Of a stretch of 18,969 nt of DNA, positions 5,617 through 12,051 are shown piece after piece. This stretch comes from CAYUNI01 sp964446245 (GTDB lineage Bacteria > Patescibacteriota > Minisyncoccia > Phycocordibacterales > XYD1-FULL-46-19), in assembly GCA_964446245.1 (NCBI GenBank), contig CAYUNI010000013.1, positions 1-18,969 on the forward strand. The letters run 5' to 3'. The notes beneath the pieces are model-generated. The model was not told where the DNA came from. It ran no database searches and was given only the letters and a program-made list of their open reading frames with translations. The translations under genes and the position numbers were made by a program. The first letter of the stretch is position 1. Each line of letters begins with the position of its first letter.

Positions 5617-6381
5617 ATGATTAGATTAAAGACCGAAGAAGAGATAAAAATTTTACGAGCCGGCGGTAGACGCTTGGCGGCGATTTTAGCAAAGGTGAGC
5701 GAAGCGGTTCGCCCGGGAATCACTACCGGCGAATTAGACGACCTTGCTTATGCTCTTATTCGGAAAGGTGGTGATCAGCCAGCTTTTTTAAATTATCGAC
5801 CTGCTGGTACAATAATTTCTTATCCGGCTTCTTTGTGCGTTTCTGTTAATGAAGAAATTGTTCATGGAATCCCTAATGATCGAAAATTAGTTGAAGGCGA
5901 TATTGTGGGGTTAGATTTAGGATTGGAGCATCAAGGTTTTTTTACTGATATGGCGGTCACAGTGCCGGTAGGCAAGATCGATAAAGAATCGGAAAAACTT
6001 TTGCGAGTGACGAAAGAGGCTTTGATGGCGGGGATAATGGCAGTGAAAGCGGGAGCGCGACTTGGCGATGTCGGCTTTGCGATTGAGCAAACAGTGAAGC
6101 CTTTTAAGTTTGGTGTAATAAAAGATTTAAGCGGTCATGGAGTGGGTTATTCCCCACATGAAGAGCCCTATATCCCTAATTTTGGTCGACCGGGCAAGGG
6201 AGAGCTTTTGAAGCCGGGAATGGTCTTAGCTTTAGAGCCGATGATTACTTTAAAGGGCGAGAAAACTGTTTTGAAAAAGGATGGTTGGACTTTTGCCACG
6301 GCTGATGGTAGTCGTTCTGCCCACTTTGAACATACGATTGCCGTCACTGATGGTGAGCCAATAATTTTAACTGAATTTTAA
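5617..6381 (+). CDS. map: Methionine aminopeptidase, type I
   Basis: This 254-residue enzyme removes the N-terminal Met from nascent proteins after deformylation. All five metal ligands of the pita-bread fold can be placed: D100 (GLDLG), D111 (FFTDMAV), H174 (GHGVG), E207 (LALEPM) and E238 (FEHTIAV). Substrate-contacting H83 (NEEIVHGIP) and H181 (SPHEEP) are also present. There is no N-terminal SH3-binding or zinc-finger extension, so it is a bare type Ia enzyme. It starts 5 nt after adk, so the two are probably one transcript. The usual next genes (infA, rpmJ, rpsM) are replaced by ndk. Confidence 0.96.
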   Translation: MIRLKTEEEIKILRAGGRRLAAILAKVSEAVRPGITTGELDDLAYALIRKGGDQPAFLNYRPAGTIISYPASLCVSVNEEIVHGIPNDRKLVEGDIVGLDLGLEHQGFFTDMAVTVPVGKIDKESEKLLRVTKEALMAGIMAVKAGARLGDVGFAIEQTVKPFKFGVIKDLSGHGVGYSPHEEPYIPNFGRPGKGELLKPGMVLALEPMITLKGEKTVLKKDGWTFATADGSRSAHFEHTIAVTDGEPIILTEF

Positions 6382-6399
6382 TCATTAATAGATATTTTT

Positions 6400-6960
6400 A
6401 TGGCAATAGAACTTAAAAAAGAAAAAACTTTGGTGGTGATTAAGCCAGATGGTGTGGCGAGAAATTTAGTCGGAGAAGTTATTCGTCGTTTTGAAAATGT
6501 TGGTTTGGAATTGGTTGGCTTGAAAATGCTTCATGTCGATGAGAGCATGGCTTTTGCGCACTATGGCCAAACTGAAGAATGGTTTGAAAAAATAGGAGAA
6601 AAAATTCGCGCTTTTTATGAACAGAATGGTTTTGACCCCGGGGAAGAATTCAGTCGATTGTCTAATCGACAAATGGGTGAGTTGGTCCAAAAATGGAATG
6701 TCGATTATTTGACTGAAGGTCGGGTCGTCGCAATGGTCTGGAAAGGATTTGACGCCGTTAAGATCGTCCGCAAGATGGTGGGAGCAACTTATCCAATCGA
6801 TTCTATCCCGGGGACTATTCGGGGTGATTTTTCTACTGATTCTCCTCTTAGCTCAAATGCGGACGGGCGTTCGGTTCGCAATATTATTCATGCGTCAGGG
6901 ACTCCCAGTGAAGCCGAAAAAGAAATTGAAATGTGGTTTAAGGAGGGGGAAATTTTTTAA
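6400..6960 (+). CDS. ndk: Nucleoside diphosphate kinase, enlarged variant
   Basis: This enzyme transfers the gamma-phosphate between nucleoside triphosphates and diphosphates through a phosphohistidine. Conserved blocks are KTLVVIKPDGVARNLVGEVI (residues 9-28), EGRVVAMVWKGFDAVKIVRK, PGTIRGDF (137-144) and RNIIHASGTPSEAEKEI with catalytic H164. The length of 186 aa exceeds the usual 130-150. About 25-30 extra residues lie within 57-105, around EKIRAFYEQNGFDPGEEFSR, and about eight more lie before the active site (STDSPLSSNADGRS). The typical NxxHGSD is changed to N-x-x-H-A-S-G-T. It follows map by 18 nt. The active site looks intact, so it is probably functional. Confidence 0.94.
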   Translation: MAIELKKEKTLVVIKPDGVARNLVGEVIRRFENVGLELVGLKMLHVDESMAFAHYGQTEEWFEKIGEKIRAFYEQNGFDPGEEFSRLSNRQMGELVQKWNVDYLTEGRVVAMVWKGFDAVKIVRKMVGATYPIDSIPGTIRGDFSTDSPLSSNADGRSVRNIIHASGTPSEAEKEIEMWFKEGEIF

Positions 6961-6989
6961 ATAGCCAACGACTTCCTATTTTGGTCTAG

Positions 6990-7017
6990 TTGTTTTTTAT
7001 TTTGTGAAAATTATAAT
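6990..7017 (+). promoter_or_regulatory. Promoter of the 6S-like RNA
   Basis: -35-like TTGTTT (6990-6995), a 16-nt spacer and a perfect -10 TATAAT (7012-7017) predict a start at about 7023-7025. That is exactly where the 5' strand of the RNA's closing stem begins. Confidence 0.7.
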
Positions 7018-7022
7018 TTAAG

Positions 7023-7195
7023 AAGGGTTGCTGGGGTATTATCTAGATCAAAAAATACTTTCAGGGAAGCTCTATATTGATACTGGCCGTGGCCTGTAAT
7101 CTGCGGGCACCCACCTAGATTTACTTCTAGGGTAGTATCTCCGGTGACCCGACTAAAAAAGGCAAACGATAATCTCGTTTGGCTTTTTTAGTTAA
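7023..7195 (+). ncRNA. ssrS: Probable 6S RNA
   Basis: This noncoding gene lies between ndk and the next CDS, with its own promoter and terminator. The ends form a long closing helix: 7025-7042 pairs with 7132-7150 in about 18 bp including G.U pairs and one bulged base. A small hairpin, cctaga (7114-7119) / tctagg (7126-7131), sits on the 3' side just before the closing stem. This resembles the 3' central-bubble hairpin of E. coli 6S RNA. The middle folds into an interrupted apical rod with a cgtg loop near 7087-7093. 6S RNA mimics an open promoter and sequesters RNA polymerase. The assignment rests on architecture rather than a sequence match; another structured small RNA is possible. Confidence 0.6.
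7152..7192 (+). terminator. Terminator of the 6S-like RNA
   Basis: An 18-bp stem with one mismatch, 7152-7169 / 7175-7192, has a 5-nt loop and an A-tract on the left paired with a T6 run on the right (7184-7189). The symmetric A/T tracts could allow bidirectional use. Confidence 0.8.
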
Positions 7196-7203
7196 GGTAA
7201 GTT

Positions 7204-7212
7204 TGTTATAAT
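7204..7212 (+). promoter_or_regulatory. Extended -10 promoter for the MBL ribonuclease gene
   Basis: TGTTATAAT (7204-7212) is a perfect extended -10 (TGn + TATAAT) without a clear -35. The start is predicted near 7219, about 24 nt before the GTG. The same 9-mer occurs at 12083-12091. Confidence 0.6.
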
Positions 7213-7242
7213 ATTTCTAAGTTTAATAAAACAAATAAAGTT

Positions 7243-8622
7243 GTGGCAACCGAAAAATTAAAATTAACTTTTTGCAGTGGCGCAGGGACAGTGACGGGCT
7301 CTAATTTTTTAGTCGAGCGAATCGGGCATTCTGATCAGTCATTTTTGGTTGATTGTGGTTTGGTCCAAGGGACAAGAGAGCAAGAGAAAATGAATCTTGA
7401 CCCCTTTCCTTATGATCCAAAGGAGATTGGGGCTTTGTTTATTACCCATGCTCACCTTGATCATATCGGGAGGATCCCTCGTCTGGTCAAGCAAGGTTTT
7501 CGGGGAAAAATTTATTCGACACCACCGACTCGTGATATTGCCGAGGTTTCGCTTAAAGGTAGGCTCCAAGTCCTGGAAAAGGGTTTAGCGGGATTTACTG
7601 GTGAGGAGCCCTTTTACACTGAAGAAGATATCTCTGAGGCAATGGCTTTATGGCAGGCGGTTGATTATCATGAGCCGATAAATTACGGCGATTACAATAT
7701 TATCCTCCGAGATTCCGGTCATATTTTAGGTTCGGCGATGATTGAAGTAAATTGGCGCAATAAAAAATTAGTTTTTACTGGTGATTTGGGTAATTCTCCA
7801 GCCCCTCTTTTGAAAGATACTGAAAAAATTTCCGATGCTAATTATTTAGTGATGGAGAGTGTCTACGGCGATCGCAACCATGAAGACCGAAGCGCTCGTC
7901 GAGAAAAGCTAGAAAAGGTGATTGAGGATACTGTCCGTAGTGGTGGTACATTGATGATTCCGGCTTTTTCGATTGAGCGAACACAAGAACTTTTGTTTGA
8001 AATCGAGAATATGATGGAAAATTCTCGGATTCCTTTGGTGCCGGTTTTTTTGGATTCTCCTTTGGCGATTGCTGTGACCGAGGTTTATAAAAAATATGTG
8101 AATTATTTCAATAAAGAGGCTACTAATATTCGCCTAAATGGTGACGGTTTATTCAAATTTCCCCAACTGCATTTTACCGAATCGACAGAAGACTCTAAAC
8201 GCATTTTTAATTCTTCGCCAAGTAAAATAATTTTAGCTGGCTCGGGAATGTCTAATGGTGGTCGCATTATCCACCATGAAAAAAATTATTTGCCAGATTC
8301 TAAGAGTACCCTACTTTTAGCTGGCTACCAATCGGTCGGCAGTCTCGGTCGAATTTTGCAAGATGGTGCCAAGCTTGTCCGGATTTTGGGCGAGGAGGTA
8401 CCTGTACGCGCCAAGGTCGTTGGGATTAGCGGTTATTCCGCGCATAAGGATTCAGAACATTTACTAGAGTTTGTTCAAAACAGTATCGATCATTTAGACA
8501 AGGTTTTTGTTTGTATGGGCGAACCAAAAGCCTCTCTTTTCCTTGTTCAAAGAATTAGAGATTATTTGGGAGTGGGGGCGCTTGCACCACAGGCAGGAGC
8601 TAGTTATGAGTTAAATTTTTAA
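7243..8622 (+). CDS. Beta-CASP metallo-beta-lactamase ribonuclease-like protein
   Basis: This 459-residue protein belongs to the CPSF73/YSH1-like branch of metallo-beta-lactamase proteins, which cleave RNA with two zinc ions. Metal-site motifs are D37 (FLVDCG), HAHLDH at 69-74, H160 (DSGHILGSA), D181 (FTGDLGNS) and, after the beta-CASP insert, H401 (GYSAHKD). The beta-CASP region holds PAFSIERTQELLFEI (240-254) and GSGMSNGGRIIHH (333-345). There is no KH domain or RNase J-type C-terminal extension, so the substrate cannot be read from sequence; RNA processing or decay is the family expectation. The start is GTG 7243 (VATEKLKLTF), preceded by an extended -10 promoter and no clear SD. The next gene begins 4 nt after its stop. 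Confidence 0.9.
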   Translation: MATEKLKLTFCSGAGTVTGSNFLVERIGHSDQSFLVDCGLVQGTREQEKMNLDPFPYDPKEIGALFITHAHLDHIGRIPRLVKQGFRGKIYSTPPTRDIAEVSLKGRLQVLEKGLAGFTGEEPFYTEEDISEAMALWQAVDYHEPINYGDYNIILRDSGHILGSAMIEVNWRNKKLVFTGDLGNSPAPLLKDTEKISDANYLVMESVYGDRNHEDRSARREKLEKVIEDTVRSGGTLMIPAFSIERTQELLFEIENMMENSRIPLVPVFLDSPLAIAVTEVYKKYVNYFNKEATNIRLNGDGLFKFPQLHFTESTEDSKRIFNSSPSKIILAGSGMSNGGRIIHHEKNYLPDSKSTLLLAGYQSVGSLGRILQDGAKLVRILGEEVPVRAKVVGISGYSAHKDSEHLLEFVQNSIDHLDKVFVCMGEPKASLFLVQRIRDYLGVGALAPQAGASYELNF

Positions 8623-8626
8623 AAAT

Positions 8627-9214
8627 ATGTCACCAGAAGAAATAAAAAACGAACAACGTAATCAACATTTGAAAGTTAAAATTTGTGTCTCTGGTACGGC
8701 CGATACCGGATTTTTTAGTGATAATGTTTTAGAGATTGCTGAAGATCTAGGTCGAGAGATAGCTCGGCAGGGGGCGGTGATAGTCACTGGAGCGACTACG
8801 GGCTTCCCTTTGTGGTCTGCTAAAGGGGCAAAAGAGCTTGGCGGTTTTTCGGTCGGCTTATCGCCGGCGGCGACCGAACACGAGCATGTCTCTCATTATC
8901 AGCTCCCGCTTGATTACCAGGATGTAATCATTTATACCGGCCAAGGTTACCCCGGGCGAGATATTTTGCTTACTAGGACTTCGGACGCGATTATTTTAGG
9001 TCCAGGTCGAGTGGGGACGATTCATGAATTTGCGGTAGCGTTTGAAGATTATAAGCCACTTGGGGTCTTAGAGGGGGATTGGGCGACCGATGATATTATT
9101 AGGGATATTTTAGAAAATGCTCATCGGCCGAATGATCGAATAATATTTGATTCTAGTCCAAAACGATTGGTAGAAAAAATTATGAAGCTTGTTCAGGAGG
9201 TCAAAGAAAAATAA
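8627..9214 (+). CDS. LOG / TIGR00725-like Rossmann-fold protein
   Basis: This 195-residue protein resembles the SLOG/LOG superfamily, which includes cytokinin-activating nucleoside 5'-monophosphate phosphoribohydrolases and the TIGR00725 group. Supporting blocks are the N-terminal beta-strand KICVSGTADTGFF (18-30), the nucleotide-binding-like VIVTGATTGFPLWSAKGAKE (51-70) and GRDILLTRTSDAIILGPGRV, then GTIHEF (110-135). The last corresponds to the family 'R...ad..i.lPGGxGTxxE' motif with PGG changed to PGR. The Arg (R111) and Glu (E134) expected in the active site are present. It lies 4 nt after the ribonuclease-like gene, so the two are surely co-transcribed. The actual substrate is unknown. 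Confidence 0.75.
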   Translation: MSPEEIKNEQRNQHLKVKICVSGTADTGFFSDNVLEIAEDLGREIARQGAVIVTGATTGFPLWSAKGAKELGGFSVGLSPAATEHEHVSHYQLPLDYQDVIIYTGQGYPGRDILLTRTSDAIILGPGRVGTIHEFAVAFEDYKPLGVLEGDWATDDIIRDILENAHRPNDRIIFDSSPKRLVEKIMKLVQEVKEK

Positions 9215-9222
9215 TTAACATA

Positions 9223-9271
9223 CTCCCAAACTAAAAGCCCTACCATATCGGTAGGGCTTTTAGTTTGGGAG
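9223..9271. terminator. Bidirectional terminator between convergent operons
   Basis: A perfect 22-bp inverted repeat, 9223-9244 / 9250-9271, has a 5-nt loop (atatc) and A- and T-tracts within the stem. It lies between the plus-strand LOG-like gene and the minus-strand rplT stop, which begins at the adjacent base 9272. It can serve both directions. Confidence 0.85.
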
Positions 9272-9619
9272 CTAGGCCTTAGCCAAAGCGATGATTTGTT
9301 CGAAAGTTTTTGGTTCGTTACTGGCTAAATCGGCAAGCATTTTGCGGTTTAGAGCGATACCTTTTTTCTTTAACAAACCGATAAATTTACTGTACGATAG
9401 GTCAAACTTAGTCGTGCTGGCGCTAATTTGGGTCTGCCAGAGTCCGCGGAAATCACTCTTCTTGTCTTTGCGGTGAGCATAAGCATGAACACCAGCGTGC
9501 AAAAGAGCAACCTTGGCCTCGCGTTCTTTGGTGCTACGACCAAAACGATAGCCTTTGGCTTGTTTTAATACCTTTCGACGATGTTTATTGGCGGTAACGC
9601 CTCCTTTTACTCGTGGCAT
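9272..9619 (-). CDS. rplT: 50S ribosomal protein L20
   Basis: This 115-residue protein begins MPRVKGGVTANKHRRKVLKQ and contains AKGYRFGRSTKEREAKVALL and HAYAHRKDKKSDFRGLWQTQ, the diagnostic L20 pattern (RVKRGv...RHKKvLKlAKGyrG...R..RKRdFRrLWi.RI). L20 is an early assembly protein of the large subunit, and in E. coli it also represses its own operon. It starts 4 nt after rpmI and is almost certainly co-transcribed with it. The start has no SD ('ataataatatg'). The stop is TAG, adjacent to a bidirectional terminator. Confidence 0.96.
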   Translation of the reverse strand: MPRVKGGVTANKHRRKVLKQAKGYRFGRSTKEREAKVALLHAGVHAYAHRKDKKSDFRGLWQTQISASTTKFDLSYSKFIGLLKKKGIALNRKMLADLASNEPKTFEQIIALAKA

Positions 9620-9623
9620 ATTA

Positions 9624-9818
9624 TTATTTAACTAAAGATGGTAAAAACTTACCAATCTCTTTATTCTTAAGGTTAAAAGCCGTCGACTTCTTGCTGGCCA
9701 ATTGAGCGGTGCGAGGAGCTTTGGCATTGAAATGGTTTTGACCTGGCTTGCGGGCCATCAATTTGCCATTTTTGGTCACTCGTAGGCGCTTGCTGTAGGA
9801 TTTATTAGTCTTGATCAT
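9624..9818 (-). CDS. rpmI: 50S ribosomal protein L35
   Basis: This 64-residue basic protein has the L35 layout: MIKTNKSYSKRLRVTKNGKL, then MARKPGQNHFNAKAPRTAQL, corresponding to 'K.KT.sgaaKRFk.TgsGKikr..a...H......'. Length is normal (about 65). It is the first gene of rpmI-rplT here, with infC upstream but 104 nt away and a plausible promoter in the gap. The predicted transcription start is only about 5 nt before the ATG. Confidence 0.93.
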   Translation of the reverse strand: MIKTNKSYSKRLRVTKNGKLMARKPGQNHFNAKAPRTAQLASKKSTAFNLKNKEIGKFLPSLVK

Positions 9819-9829
9819 AATACCTGTTA

Positions 9830-9857
9830 AATATACACGATTTTAGAAAATTGTCTA
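9830..9857 (-). promoter_or_regulatory. Promoter of rpmI-rplT
   Basis: Reading the minus strand, TAGACA (complement of 9852-9857), a 16-nt spacer and TATATT (complement of 9830-9835) predict a start near 9823, about 5 nt before the rpmI ATG. The rest of the infC-rpmI gap (9858-9922) contains short inverted repeats (ccc-aaa-ggg, cttcc/ggaag) but no clear terminator. Confidence 0.55.
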
Positions 9858-9922
9858 GCGTTTAGAGCGCTTCTTCCGGCCAACCCTTTGGGAAGGTATT
9901 TAAGGGAAGGGAGTATTAGAGA

Positions 9923-10444
9923 TTATTTACCTTTATTGGCTCGCTCGATAGTGATAGTTAGACCCTTGGGACCCTTTTTGACCGGATCGGCGATTTTGTA
10001 TTCTTCGCTGATAAATTTAAGTAATCGCTCTAGGCGCTCCTTGAGAAAATCTTGATTAAGATATTTGGAACGGCCGGGGAGGAAAAGGTCGATCTTGACT
10101 CGGTGGCCATCTTTAAGAAAAGAAGAAGCCTTTTTAGCTTTAAGCTCAAGATCGTGGTCACCAGTTCCGATTTTGACTTGGAGGGATTTGGTTTCGGTCG
10201 AATGGCTTCCGGCTTTGGATTGTTTGAGTTTGCGGTTTTCTAAGTATTGCCATTTGCCATAATCCATAATTTTGGCGATTGGTGGGTTGGCATTGGGGGA
10301 GATTTCGATTAGATCCATATCCTTTTCTGTCGCTTTATCCATCGCTTCGGCGAAAGACATAACACCCAAATTACCTTCTTCGTCATCAATGACTCGAAGT
10401 TCGTTGGCGCTAATCTGATTGTTGATACGAATTCTGGCTTTCAA
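9923..10444 (-). CDS. infC: Translation initiation factor IF-3
   Basis: This 173-residue protein has normal IF-3 length. The N-domain begins ARIRINNQISANELRVIDDE, with LGVMSFAEAMDKATEKDMDL and IEISPNANPPIAKIMDYGKW. A basic linker and the C-domain follow (KSLQVKIGTGDHDLELKAKK, then FLKDGHRVKIDLFLPGR). IF-3 prevents subunit re-association and checks start codon and initiator tRNA. The start chosen is TTG at 10444: no in-frame ATG exists before the conserved N-terminus, and 'aagga' lies 12 nt upstream. A rare infC start codon is well known from E. coli (AUU), where it permits autoregulation. The order infC, rpmI, rplT is the classical one. Confidence 0.95.
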   Translation of the reverse strand: MKARIRINNQISANELRVIDDEEGNLGVMSFAEAMDKATEKDMDLIEISPNANPPIAKIMDYGKWQYLENRKLKQSKAGSHSTETKSLQVKIGTGDHDLELKAKKASSFLKDGHRVKIDLFLPGRSKYLNQDFLKERLERLLKFISEEYKIADPVKKGPKGLTITIERANKGK

Positions 10445-10463
10445 GAGTTTATTATTTCCTTAT

Positions 10464-10492
10464 ATTCTAGGCGAAAAGGGGAGGAAAGTCAA
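10464..10492 (-). promoter_or_regulatory. Promoter of infC
   Basis: On the minus strand TTGACT (complement of 10487-10492), a 17-nt spacer and TAGAAT (complement of 10464-10469) form a strong promoter. The start is predicted about 12 nt before the TTG start codon, so the leader is very short. Confidence 0.75.
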
Positions 10493-10505
10493 TCTTATTT
10501 TTTTA

Positions 10506-10514
10506 TGCTATTAT
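10506..10514 (+). promoter_or_regulatory. Extended -10 promoter of smpB, leaderless
   Basis: TGCTATTAT (10506-10514) is an extended -10 with 7 nt between it and the smpB ATG, placing the transcription start at or next to the A of the ATG. It lies back to back with the infC promoter. Confidence 0.55.
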
Positions 10515-10521
10515 TCTAGGT

Positions 10522-10959
10522 ATGTCGCTTGTCGAAAACAAAAAAGCTCACCTTAATTACGAAATCATTGAAAAATATGAGGCGGGTTTAGAATTGACTG
10601 GTGGCGAGGTTAAAAGTGTCCGTAATAAACAAGGCTCTTTGGAGGGAGCTCGGGTTTTGGTGCGGGGTGGTGAAGCTTACCTTGTTGGTTCAACCATTCC
10701 ACCATACCAAGTGGCTAATCAAAAAGATTATGATCCAGCTCGAAATCGCCGGTTGCTTTTAACAAAAAAAGAGCTTCAGGAACTGGCTTCTAGGGGCGAA
10801 ATGAAAGGCTTGACAATAGTCCCTTTGGCGATGTATAATAAAGGGAGATATCTCAAGCTTAGCCTGGCCTTAGCTCGCGGTAAAAAACAATTCGATAAAC
10901 GCGAGGATATCAAGAGACGAGATATCGAACGAGATATTGGTCGCACTTTGAAAAAATAG
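10522..10959 (+). CDS. smpB: SsrA-binding protein SmpB
   Basis: This 145-residue protein binds the tRNA-like domain of tmRNA and brings it to stalled ribosomes. Family signatures are NKKAHLNYEIIEKYEAGLEL and TGGEVKSVRNKQGSLEGARV (residues 6-45), then PPYQVANQKDYDPARNRRLL (60-79). GLTIVPLAMYNKGRYLKLSL and ALARGKKQFDKREDIKRRD follow, the latter including the C-terminal tail that enters the mRNA channel. The start at 10522 fits the family N-terminus; no SD is present and a promoter lies only 7 nt upstream. The tmRNA gene begins 9 nt after its stop, so the two trans-translation components are adjacent. Confidence 0.96.
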   Translation: MSLVENKKAHLNYEIIEKYEAGLELTGGEVKSVRNKQGSLEGARVLVRGGEAYLVGSTIPPYQVANQKDYDPARNRRLLLTKKELQELASRGEMKGLTIVPLAMYNKGRYLKLSLALARGKKQFDKREDIKRRDIERDIGRTLKK

Positions 10960-11052
10960 TTTATATATGGGGATGCCGGGCTTTGACACTTGATGACGCT
11001 TTTAGTCGCGCGCCGAGGATTCTAACTGGCTCGTAAAATCTGTTAGAAAAAT

Positions 11053-11121
11053 GCAAATGCCAACAAACTTGGCAAGGGTATGGTAAGTCCTTACCATACT
11101 CCAGCTTTCGCTTTAGCCTAA
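11053..11121 (+). other. tmRNA tag-peptide reading frame
   Basis: This is the frame translated after the ribosome switches to tmRNA. The codons give ANANKLGK, then GMVSPYH, then TPAFALA and a TAA stop. The AFALA end resembles the usual (A)LA(A) degron, though most tags end in two alanines. The tag is longer than many (10-15 aa) because of the palindromic stretch 11078-11099, which supplies about eight codons. The exact resume codon (GCA 11053 or GCC 11059) cannot be fixed from sequence alone. Confidence 0.7.
11078..11099. repeat. Perfect palindrome within the tmRNA tag frame
   Basis: gtatggtaag (11078-11087) and cttaccatac (11090-11099) are perfect inverse complements around 'tc', forming a 9-10 bp hairpin. 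It is similar in style (ggtaag/cttacc) to the palindrome at 16081-16136 (gtaaggt/accttac). Confidence 0.75.
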
Positions 11122-11454
11122 GCTGCGTTTAACTAAGTCGCTTCTCGGCTGGCTTGGTTAAATGTTTCGCGTGTCGAGATAGATTAACCGCTTGTCTTGT
11201 CGGTAAAATCGAAAATTAAGAGACTCGATCCAAATGATCTTTTGTTTGTTTTTTATCTTTTGGATTTAAAATCAATAAACAATCTACGCTCGTAGAACGC
11301 TTCTAGCCAATCAATTGCACGGCGGTTCAACTCCGCCCATCTCCACTTTCTTTTAAGTTTATGCAACTATTGAAGGGATTTTGGTAATTGTAAGGACTTC
11401 TAAATCTTGTTTTTGGTGCCTCTAATTTATTAAACCATTACGCGCCCAGCGGTA

Positions 11455-11483
11455 TTGACTTGTGGGCTTTATTATTGTATCAT
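11455..11483 (+). promoter_or_regulatory. Promoter of the 169-aa gene
   Basis: TTGACT (11455-11460), a 17-nt spacer and TATCAT (11478-11483) predict a start near 11490, giving a leader of about 32 nt with an SD. Between the tmRNA 3' end (11345) and this promoter I see no gene and no obvious terminator hairpin. Confidence 0.65.
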
Positions 11484-11521
11484 AAAACAGGATTGAAAAC
11501 CGAAACGGAGGACCAATATCT

Positions 11522-12031
11522 ATGAATAATGCGGTTAAGGTGTATCACTGTCCTTGTGGAGCAGGGCACTTTCATCTTCTGACGGGTACGCCAACCCCTT
11601 CGTGGCCTTTCTGGTCATTGAAGGTTGGGTTGGAAATGCTCGAGATTGTGAAGGTGCAGTTTCCACTGTCGGTGGATGTGGCTCAGTTCTTGGAGAACGA
11701 ACTGCATCGCTTGGCCAACTCTCAACCTCGTGACAAAAAGGGAAGGTTTCAGAAACCCCTGTTGCATCGCGAAGACTTGGGAGACATTGACATGGTTTCG
11801 GTGGCCTGCCAATGGTCAGCTCTATTTAGCGGGGAATCGGAGGTTATGAACTACATCGCTAACTGGGCTGGCGAAAATGGTGGCCCTCGTTTCCCTGGCC
11901 CCTTCGTTGTTCCTCTGGAATGCCACTTTGTGGGCAGGCCTGAGGGCGAACGACTCGAGGCTCTGACGGGACCGAATGCTCACCGTGTCTACAAGGCAAA
12001 GCCCCGTAAGGTAAACGAAGTCGTGTCTTGA
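11522..12031 (+). CDS. Unknown 169-aa protein with CxCx3HxH motif
   Basis: I do not recognise a family. The protein is soluble, with no signal peptide or membrane segment. Its N-terminus has a compact possible metal site, C10-P-C12-G-A-G-H16-F-H18 (YHCPCGAGHFHLL). The rest is rich in Trp, Pro and Gly; further Cys are at 96 and 134. The basic tail KAKPRKVNEVVS looks flexible. The start is secure: GGAGGA at 11507-11512 is a strong SD, 9 nt before the ATG, and a good promoter lies at 11455-11483. A terminator follows, so it is a single-gene unit. Codon use (more C- and G-ending codons), the SD and the TGA stop differ from the surrounding housekeeping genes. Confidence 0.8.
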   Translation: MNNAVKVYHCPCGAGHFHLLTGTPTPSWPFWSLKVGLEMLEIVKVQFPLSVDVAQFLENELHRLANSQPRDKKGRFQKPLLHREDLGDIDMVSVACQWSALFSGESEVMNYIANWAGENGGPRFPGPFVVPLECHFVGRPEGERLEALTGPNAHRVYKAKPRKVNEVVS

Positions 12032-12051
12032 TGTGGGGTTTTATCTCCACG

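Larger units (their letters stand above)
10969..11345 (+). ncRNA. ssrA: Transfer-messenger RNA (tmRNA)
   Basis: The ends form an Ala-type tRNA-like domain. GGGGATG (10969-10975) pairs with CATCTCC (11338-11344), with the G3.U70-type wobble that alanyl-tRNA synthetase recognises and discriminator A 11345; CCA is not encoded. The T-arm is ggcgg-ttcaact-ccgcc (11321-11337). The 5' region 'gccgaggattctaactggctcgtaaaa' parallels the E. coli 'gccgagg...cctcgtaaaaa' segment. The tag frame most likely resumes at GCA 11053 and ends at TAA 11119-11121. It gives 22 residues starting ANANKLGK and ending TPAFALA, a degradable-type C-terminus; GCC 11059 is an alternative resume codon. A 22-nt palindrome (11078-11099) lies within the tag frame. 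The downstream part holds pseudoknot-like inverted segments. Adjacent smpB supports the call. Confidence 0.93.

Noticed and set aside
9858..9922. L20-type autoregulatory leader between infC and rpmI
   Set aside because: Only short inverted repeats are visible, and the promoter predicted at 9830-9857 would leave this segment out of the rpmI transcript. There is not enough to call a binding site.
11346..11454. tRNA gene or terminator just after tmRNA
   Set aside because: No cloverleaf, T-loop or hairpin with T-run could be found. The tmRNA 3' end may be made by processing.
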